Positions 59,189-64,000 of a DNA stretch of 64,000 bases are shown in pieces; the stretch's first letter is position 1, and each line of letters starts with the position of its first letter. The translations under genes were made by a program, and so were the position numbers. Under the pieces are notes generated by a model. It saw nothing but the letters and a program-made list of their open reading frames with translations, had not been told where the DNA came from and made no database searches. The DNA is from UBA5314 sp964635975 (GTDB lineage Bacteria; Bacillota; Syntrophomonadia; Syntrophomonadales; Syntrophomonadaceae): NCBI GenBank assembly GCA_964635975.1, contig CAZWPO010000006.1, positions 62,001-126,000 on the forward strand, given 5' to 3'.

Positions 59189-59252
59189 CCACCTGGCAAT
59201 ATCTTTTTAACCGGCAGACTTAGCATAGTTGATACACTCAGCCGGTCTGGAT

Positions 59253-60464
59253 TTAGATTTCTCTGGTCCACAGCGAACACATAGCCGGTCCACCGCCTAC
59301 GCAAAGCGAGGCGCCGCCCACGGTCTTGCCCTGTTTTTCCAGTTCATAATATAGCGATACAACGATGCGCAGGGCTGTGCATCCTACTGGGTGGCCCAGT
59401 CCGATTCCGGAACCATTGACATTGACTTTGTTCATGTCCAGCTCGATGCCGAAGTCTTCTTTGAGCATTTTGCCCACACCTATTACCTGCGGAGCAAAAG
59501 CTTCGTTGATCTCCCAGTATTCTACATCTTCAAATTTCATGCCCGCTTCTTTCAGGCATTTGGGAATGGCTACCGCCGGGCCCAGTCCCATTACTTCGGG
59601 TGCTACGCCTTCGGCGCAGATGTTGATGAGCTTCATAAGCGGTTTTAGTCCCAGCTCTGCAGCCTTGGCCTTGGACATGATGATTACTGCAGCAGCCGCG
59701 TCGTTCAGTCCGGAGGCATTGGCGGCGGTTACCACCCCACCCTTGCGGAATGCGGTGGGCAGTTTCGCCATCTTTTCCACGCTGGCATCGGGAATCATGT
59801 GTTCATCTTTAGCATAGTAAGTGGAGCCCTTTTTGGTTTTGATTTCGATTGGGACGATCTCTCTTTCGAAAGTGCCGTCCTGAGCAGCACGGGTGGCACG
59901 CTGGTGGCTCACCAGGGCTAGCTGGTCGCATTCTTCCCGAGTAATTCCATACTTCTCGGCGATGTTTTCAGCCGTAACTCCCATATGGCCGGGAACCAGC
60001 CGGTCTACCAGGCCGTCATGCAGCATGGCGTCCTCGATGGAGCCGGGGCCCATACGGTAGCCCATTCTAGCTTTGGGAAGCATGTAGGGGGCGTTGGTCA
60101 TGCTCTCTACGCCTACCACCAGGCCGATTTCGGTTTTACCCAGCTGAATGTTATGGATAGCAATATCCAGAGCCCTCATACCGGAAGCGCAGTTCTGGTT
60201 TACGTTACAGGCATTACTTCTAACTGGCAGGCCGACTTTCATGCCCACCTGGCGGGCAGGCAGAGAACCCTGCATGTGGGGATATACTTCGCCCATAACG
60301 ATCTCATCGATTATTTCAGGATTGATTCTGGCTCTATTAATGGCTTCCTGGGCTACTGTGATCGCCAGGTCAAGGGCCTGAAAATCCTTCAGGCTGCCCA
60401 TAAACTTGGCGATAGGGGTCCTGCACGCACTGACTATTACAACATCCTGGATCTCTCTCATCAT
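59253..60464 (-). CDS. acetyl-CoA acetyltransferase (thiolase)
   Basis: This 403-residue thiolase cleaves acetoacetyl-CoA (or longer 3-ketoacyl-CoA) with CoA. The nucleophilic cysteine lies in NVNQNCASGMRALD. The second-half motifs NEAFAPQVIG, NVNGSGIGLGHPVGCTALR and SLCVGGGPAMCSL supply the His and the second catalytic Cys. GGAGG precedes the ATG at 60464. It is the third gene of the operon, 30 bp after the crotonase gene. Confidence 0.96.
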   Translation of the reverse strand: MMREIQDVVIVSACRTPIAKFMGSLKDFQALDLAITVAQEAINRARINPEIIDEIVMGEVYPHMQGSLPARQVGMKVGLPVRSNACNVNQNCASGMRALDIAIHNIQLGKTEIGLVVGVESMTNAPYMLPKARMGYRMGPGSIEDAMLHDGLVDRLVPGHMGVTAENIAEKYGITREECDQLALVSHQRATRAAQDGTFEREIVPIEIKTKKGSTYYAKDEHMIPDASVEKMAKLPTAFRKGGVVTAANASGLNDAAAAVIIMSKAKAAELGLKPLMKLINICAEGVAPEVMGLGPAVAIPKCLKEAGMKFEDVEYWEINEAFAPQVIGVGKMLKEDFGIELDMNKVNVNGSGIGLGHPVGCTALRIVVSLYYELEKQGKTVGGASLCVGGGPAMCSLWTREI

Positions 60465-60494
60465 TTTGAAAATTCCTCCTCTTCAAATCGTTAG

Positions 60495-61277
60495 CTATTT
60501 CCCTTGAAACAGGGGTTTCCTCTTTTCGAGGAAAGCTCCCATACCTTCTTTATGATCGAAGGTAGAAGTACACATGCCAAACATATCCGATTCTATGCTC
60601 ATGGCCGTATCTATGTCTACCTGCATTCCTTTGCCGATTGCGAACTTGGCAAAGCCTACTGCCAGTCTGGCCTTGGAAGCGATCTCTTTGGCCATTTTTT
60701 TAGCTTCATCTATCAGCTGGTCGGCTGGATAAATGTGGTTGACCAGTCCGATACGATAAGCCTCTTCGGCTTTGATAGTGTTGGCCCGATAAGTAAGCTC
60801 TTTGGCCCTGCCTTCACCCACCAACCTGGGCAGACGCTGGGTTCCGCCGAATCCCGGAATAACTCCCAGTCCGACTTCCGGCTGTGCGAATACAGCATTT
60901 TCCGAAGCCAGCCTGATGTCACAGGCCATGGCCAGCTCACAGCCGCCACCCAGGGCAAAGCCGTTAATTGCTGCAATGACCGGCTTTTCCAGTAATTCGA
61001 GCGTGCGGAAGGTTCTTTCACCATAATCGGCGAATTCACGGCCCTCAACTGCAGACAGAGGCTGCATGTATGCTATGTCGGCGCCGGCAACAAAAGCTTT
61101 CTCTCCGGCGCCGGTAACGATCATAACCTTAATCTCCTCATCTTTTGCAACATCGGCAACGGCGTCCCTTATCTCGGTAAGCGTATCCTTATTCAAAGCA
61201 TTGAGCGCTTTGGGACGGTTGATATAGAGAACCGCCAGGTAGTCGTCTTTTTCCAATATTACGTTCTGGTAATCCAT
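60495..61277 (-). CDS. enoyl-CoA hydratase (crotonase)
   Basis: This 260-residue crotonase has LAVLYINRPKALNALNKDT, GEKAFVAGADIAYMQ, then INGFALGGGCELAMACDIRLA and QPEVGLGVIPGFGGTQRLPR, holding the oxyanion hole and both catalytic glutamates. It hydrates crotonyl-CoA to 3-hydroxybutyryl-CoA. It follows the 3-hydroxybutyryl-CoA dehydrogenase gene and precedes thiolase on the same strand. It differs in many residues from the crotonase at 499-1278, so the two are old paralogues. Confidence 0.96.
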   Translation of the reverse strand: MDYQNVILEKDDYLAVLYINRPKALNALNKDTLTEIRDAVADVAKDEEIKVMIVTGAGEKAFVAGADIAYMQPLSAVEGREFADYGERTFRTLELLEKPVIAAINGFALGGGCELAMACDIRLASENAVFAQPEVGLGVIPGFGGTQRLPRLVGEGRAKELTYRANTIKAEEAYRIGLVNHIYPADQLIDEAKKMAKEIASKARLAVGFAKFAIGKGMQVDIDTAMSIESDMFGMCTSTFDHKEGMGAFLEKRKPLFQGK

Positions 61278-61325
61278 ACTATTGACCCCACTTCCGTCTT
61301 AACCATTCGTGTTTGCTGTCGAGCT

Positions 61326-62174
61326 TTACTTGTTGTAGTCGTAGAAGCCTTTCTTGGTCTTCATGCCCAGCCAGCCGGCTCTGACATATTGTTTCAACGG
61401 AGCAGCGGGACGGTATTTAGGATCTCCGGTTTCTTCATAAAGCGTGTTGCAGACTTCCAGGGCTATATCTATGCCCACCAGGTCAGCAAGCGCCAGGGGG
61501 CCCATCGGCCAGCCGGCTCCTAATTTCATAGCGGTATCGATGTCTGCGGCATTGGCCAGACCTTCGTAGAAAATAAAGGCGCCTTCATTGATGGCCGGAA
61601 CCAGAATTCTGTTGACCACAAATCCCGGACCTTCTTTGACTTGAATAGGCTTTTTATTTATTTCTTTGGATAAGGCAAATACTGCTTCGACACTCTCCTG
61701 AGAGGTCTGCGCGGCCGCGATGACTTCGATTAGCTGCATAACCTGCGCGGGATTGAAGAAATGCATCCCAACTACCTTTTCAGGCTTTTTATAGGCGGTG
61801 GCGATTTCGGTGATGGGAAGGGCAGAGGTATTAGTGGCGACGATAACATCGTCCTTGAGAATTGACGAAAGCTTGGAATATACATCTTTCTTTATGTTCA
61901 TTTTTTCCAAGACGGTTTCCAGAACAAAATCAACGCCTGCCATGTCTTCCAGCTTGACCGTACCGGTAATCTTAAGGGCAGCAACCGTACCAGCCGGCAC
62001 CTTGCCTTTTTCTTCCTGCTTGGTCAGGCCGTTTTTAACGCTGGCAATACACCGGTCTACAACTTCCTGGTATATGTCGTAAACAATGACTTCCTTGCCA
62101 GCCACGGCAAAAGCCCAAACAATTCCGGTGCCCATCGTGCCTGCACCCAAAACTCCTATTTTGTTGAATCCCAT
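61326..62174 (-). CDS. 3-hydroxybutyryl-CoA dehydrogenase
   Basis: This 282-residue enzyme has the Rossmann loop KIGVLGAGTMGTGIVWAFA, NTSALPITEIA and VGMHFFNPAQVMQLIEVI, with the catalytic histidine. The C-terminal domain runs GPGFVVNRILVPAINEGAF to GAGWPMGPLALADLVGID. It uses NAD(P)+ to oxidise 3-hydroxybutyryl-CoA. AAGGAGG stands 7 bases before the ATG. It is the first gene of the five-gene operon, about 140 bp downstream of the sigma-54 promoter. Confidence 0.96.
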   Translation of the reverse strand: MGFNKIGVLGAGTMGTGIVWAFAVAGKEVIVYDIYQEVVDRCIASVKNGLTKQEEKGKVPAGTVAALKITGTVKLEDMAGVDFVLETVLEKMNIKKDVYSKLSSILKDDVIVATNTSALPITEIATAYKKPEKVVGMHFFNPAQVMQLIEVIAAAQTSQESVEAVFALSKEINKKPIQVKEGPGFVVNRILVPAINEGAFIFYEGLANAADIDTAMKLGAGWPMGPLALADLVGIDIALEVCNTLYEETGDPKYRPAAPLKQYVRAGWLGMKTKKGFYDYNK

Positions 62175-62322
62175 AATGATAACCTCCTTAAATTAATCTT
62201 TTATAAGTTGTCCACTCTAGTCAGCTGCTCTGAAAATCCCCCCTTTTACCCGTCCGCCGGGTCTTTGAAAAACATATCGATCATACGTATATTTCTGGCT
62301 TGGTTCAGTACGGCTATATAGA

Positions 62323-62338
62323 GCAAAAAACGTGCCAA
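62323..62338 (-). promoter_or_regulatory. sigma-54 (-24/-12) promoter of the beta-oxidation operon
   Basis: On the minus strand TTGGCACG (62338-62331), four T, then TTGC (62326-62323). The invariant GG and GC are exactly 10 bases apart. The start site is expected near 62311, giving an mRNA leader of about 137 bases. An activator gene lies just upstream on the same strand. Confidence 0.88.
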
Positions 62339-62377
62339 CTTTTTAGGGGGGAGGAATATTAGACAAAAAAAGGCGAT

Positions 62378-62484
62378 ATACCGCAACTTGCTGGCATACC
62401 GCCGGGGTTATATAGATTTCATGTTGTCAGAGGGGTCTCTCAGAATAGGAGGGCATAATTTATGGTATTTAGTAAGCCATACCG
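62378..62484 (-). promoter_or_regulatory. candidate upstream activator sites (CGGTAT motifs)
   Basis: CGGTAT occurs on the minus strand at 62383-62378, 62401-62396 and 62484-62479. The first two lie 18 bp apart in the same orientation. They sit about 70-170 bp upstream of the predicted start, where sigma-54 activators bind. Confidence 0.4.
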
Positions 62485-62531
62485 TTCAATAGCTCAGCAG
62501 AACGGCGTTCCTATATTAGGAGACTTACAGC

Positions 62532-64000
62532 TTATTCCAAACCATACTTGCCAAGCTTGCGATAAAGGGCTGAGGTGTGTATCCCCAGAACCCTGGCAGT
62601 CTGGACTTTGTTGCCGCCGGTCCTATCCAAGGCCTGCAGAATGATCTGTTTTTCCATCTGTTCAAGCGCTTCCGGCAGAGACGGATGACGGCCCTCCTCC
62701 TGGGCCTCTTCAAAATAGACTTTTCCCAGCAGGCTGGGAAAGTGTTTGCCAGTAATGCTGCTCTCGCGGTTCATGTCAGCCAGGTTCAAGGCGCGTTCCA
62801 GTAAATTTTCTAATTCCCGTATATTACCGGGCCAGGCATAATTCCGTAAAATCTCGGTTGCTTTTTCTGAAACCCTGGTAATACTAGTGCCCAGGCGGCT
62901 GTTGAGCCTCTGCAGCAGAACTTTCGCCAGGAGGGGAATATCTTCCGCCCGTTCTCTAACCGGAGGGATATGGAGCCTGACCACATTTAGGCGGTAGTAA
63001 AGATCCTGGCGAAATTTCTGCTCTTCCACCAGCTGCTCAAGATCCCGGTTAGTAGCGGCTATGACCCTTACATTCACGTAAATCGGCTTGGTCCCGCCTA
63101 CCCGTTCCACCATCCGATCCTGCAGCACGGTCAACAGTTTTGTCTGCATAGCGAGAGGCATATCCCCTATTTCATCCAAAAATATAGTTCCGCCCGCGGC
63201 CAGTTCAAATTTGCCCGGTTTACCGCCTTTCTTGGCTCCGGTAAAAGCCCCCTCCTCATAGCCAAAAAGCTCGGATTCAAGGAGGTTTTCCGGCAATGCG
63301 GCGCAATTTATCCTTACGAAGGGATGGGCGCTGCGATTGCTCCAACTGTGAATGGAATGGGCGAACAGTTCTTTGCCGGTCCCGCTTTCACCGGTTATTA
63401 AAACTGTAGAAACAGTATGGGCTGCTTGCTGGGCCATGGATCTGGCTCTGACAAACGCCGGACTTTCCCCAATCAAGTCGCTAAACTGCCAGATAGCCCG
63501 GTATCCCTGACGGAGCTCCTCTCTATAGGCGTTCAGCTCCTTTTCCGTCTCCTGCAGCTTTTTCATGAGTATTTTAGCACCGGACATATCCATAAACAGA
63601 CTGCGGGCGCAGGCGCCGATGATTTCTCCGTCCTTAATGATGGGGAGGCGGGTTATGATATAATCCTGGCCATTTATGGGGTAAATGTCGGCCGGATCTA
63701 TCCGGCCGGTTTGTAGTACCTCTGGAAGTTGTGAAGTCGGCGTTACGTCAAGGATGTATTTCCCCACTACCTGGCTCTTTTCCAACCCCAGGGCAGCCAG
63801 ATAGGTCTGATTCATTGCCGTGATCATACCGTCCTTATCCACTATTACATAAACCATGTAGGGACTCTCGATCAAGGCCTCGGAGATAGCCTGAAATTCC
63901 TTTTCCGTCTCCTGGAGCTTCTGCATCAATATCCGGGCGCCGGACATGTCCAGGAAAAGGCTCTTGGCGATCGCGCCAATTATTTTTCCGTCCTTTATCA
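62532..64000 (-). CDS. sigma-54-dependent transcriptional activator with tandem PAS domains, 5' part outside window
   Basis: The frame is open to the right edge of the window, so the N-terminus is missing. At least two PAS units are visible: one mostly beyond the edge, ending IKDGKIIGAIAKSLFLDMSG, and a complete one ending IIKDGEIIGACARSLFMDMSG, each followed by a LMxKLQETEKE helix. Then comes an AAA+ domain with Walker A TGESGTGKELFAHSIH, the sigma-54 contact loop EEGAFTGAKKG, TIFLDEIGDMP and WPGNIRELENLL. A Fis-type helix-turn-helix is at the end (GNKVQTARVLGIHTSALYR). It probably activates the promoter at 62323 in response to a signal sensed by PAS. The ATG at 63947 is internal. Confidence 0.93.
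   Translation of the reverse strand, partial: IKDGKIIGAIAKSLFLDMSGARILMQKLQETEKEFQAISEALIESPYMVYVIVDKDGMITAMNQTYLAALGLEKSQVVGKYILDVTPTSQLPEVLQTGRIDPADIYPINGQDYIITRLPIIKDGEIIGACARSLFMDMSGAKILMKKLQETEKELNAYREELRQGYRAIWQFSDLIGESPAFVRARSMAQQAAHTVSTVLITGESGTGKELFAHSIHSWSNRSAHPFVRINCAALPENLLESELFGYEEGAFTGAKKGGKPGKFELAAGGTIFLDEIGDMPLAMQTKLLTVLQDRMVERVGGTKPIYVNVRVIAATNRDLEQLVEEQKFRQDLYYRLNVVRLHIPPVRERAEDIPLLAKVLLQRLNSRLGTSITRVSEKATEILRNYAWPGNIRELENLLERALNLADMNRESSITGKHFPSLLGKVYFEEAQEEGRHPSLPEALEQMEKQIILQALDRTGGNKVQTARVLGIHTSALYRKLGKYGLE

Noticed and set aside
63540..63947. complete activator gene starting at the ATG at 63947
   Set aside because: The frame continues to the window edge and encodes the end of another PAS unit, so that ATG is internal.

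Overview
The window looks like chromosome of a strictly anaerobic, spore-forming, fatty-acid-oxidising Firmicute close to Syntrophomonas (Syntrophomonadaceae). This is inferred from gene content: two sets of butyrate/fatty-acid beta-oxidation genes, a sigma-54 activator next to one set, Spo0E-like and YhcN-like sporulation proteins, flavodiiron protein with desulfoferrodoxin, many ferredoxin/MinD/Mrp/NifX-type proteins, S-layer anchoring and ECF transport. No rRNA, tRNA, CRISPR array or transposase gene was found. Many genes start with GTG or TTG behind strong Shine-Dalgarno (SD) sequences.

Layout. 1-3084 (+): the end of a beta-oxidation operon (hydroxyacyl-CoA dehydrogenase fragment, crotonase, acyl-CoA dehydrogenase). 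3371-13462: mixed housekeeping and accessory genes: amidohydrolase, a holin/amidase pair with no other phage genes, ArsB/NhaD-type transporter, DedA, Spo0E-like, endonuclease IV with AlkA-like glycosylase, a metallo-beta-lactamase-fold hydrolase, and a soluble Rossmann-chemoreceptor fusion. 13761-16988: carB. 17180-23090: a zinc cluster (Fur/Zur-type regulator, znuACB, two-subunit permease, ZIP transporter), then a YibE/F membrane protein. 24717-32317 (-): an iron-sulfur/cofactor-type cluster with radical SAM, ferredoxin, Mrp-NifX fusion, two MinD-ferredoxin ATPases, NifX, DUF134 and DUF5320 proteins.

33142-41552 (+) is the most striking part. Two nearly identical cobalamin riboswitches, each followed by its own terminator, precede an S-layer-anchored protein with a terpenoid-cyclase-like alpha/alpha domain plus three transcobalamin-like DUF4430 domains, a small membrane-anchored DUF4430 protein, and a complete ECF transporter (T protein, fused A-A' ATPase, S component). 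It reads as a bacterial surface system for capturing corrinoids and passing them to an ECF importer.

41688-45123: a second Mrp/DUF134/NifX/MinD-like set. Three minus-strand promoters (near 31860, 32940 and 43560) share the same paired CATATG-centred palindromes exactly 34 bp apart, which ties the two cofactor clusters into one predicted regulon. 45381-55385: a candidate small RNA, an XRE regulator, hydrolase, YhcN lipoprotein, nitronate monooxygenase-like enzyme, a four-module flavodiiron fusion with desulfoferrodoxin, and a MerR-controlled methyltransferase-like gene. 55916-62174 (-): a five-gene beta-oxidation operon (hydroxybutyryl-CoA dehydrogenase, crotonase, thiolase, acyl-CoA dehydrogenase, CoA-transferase) behind a textbook -24/-12 promoter. 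The sigma-54 activator just upstream (62532-64000) runs off the window edge.
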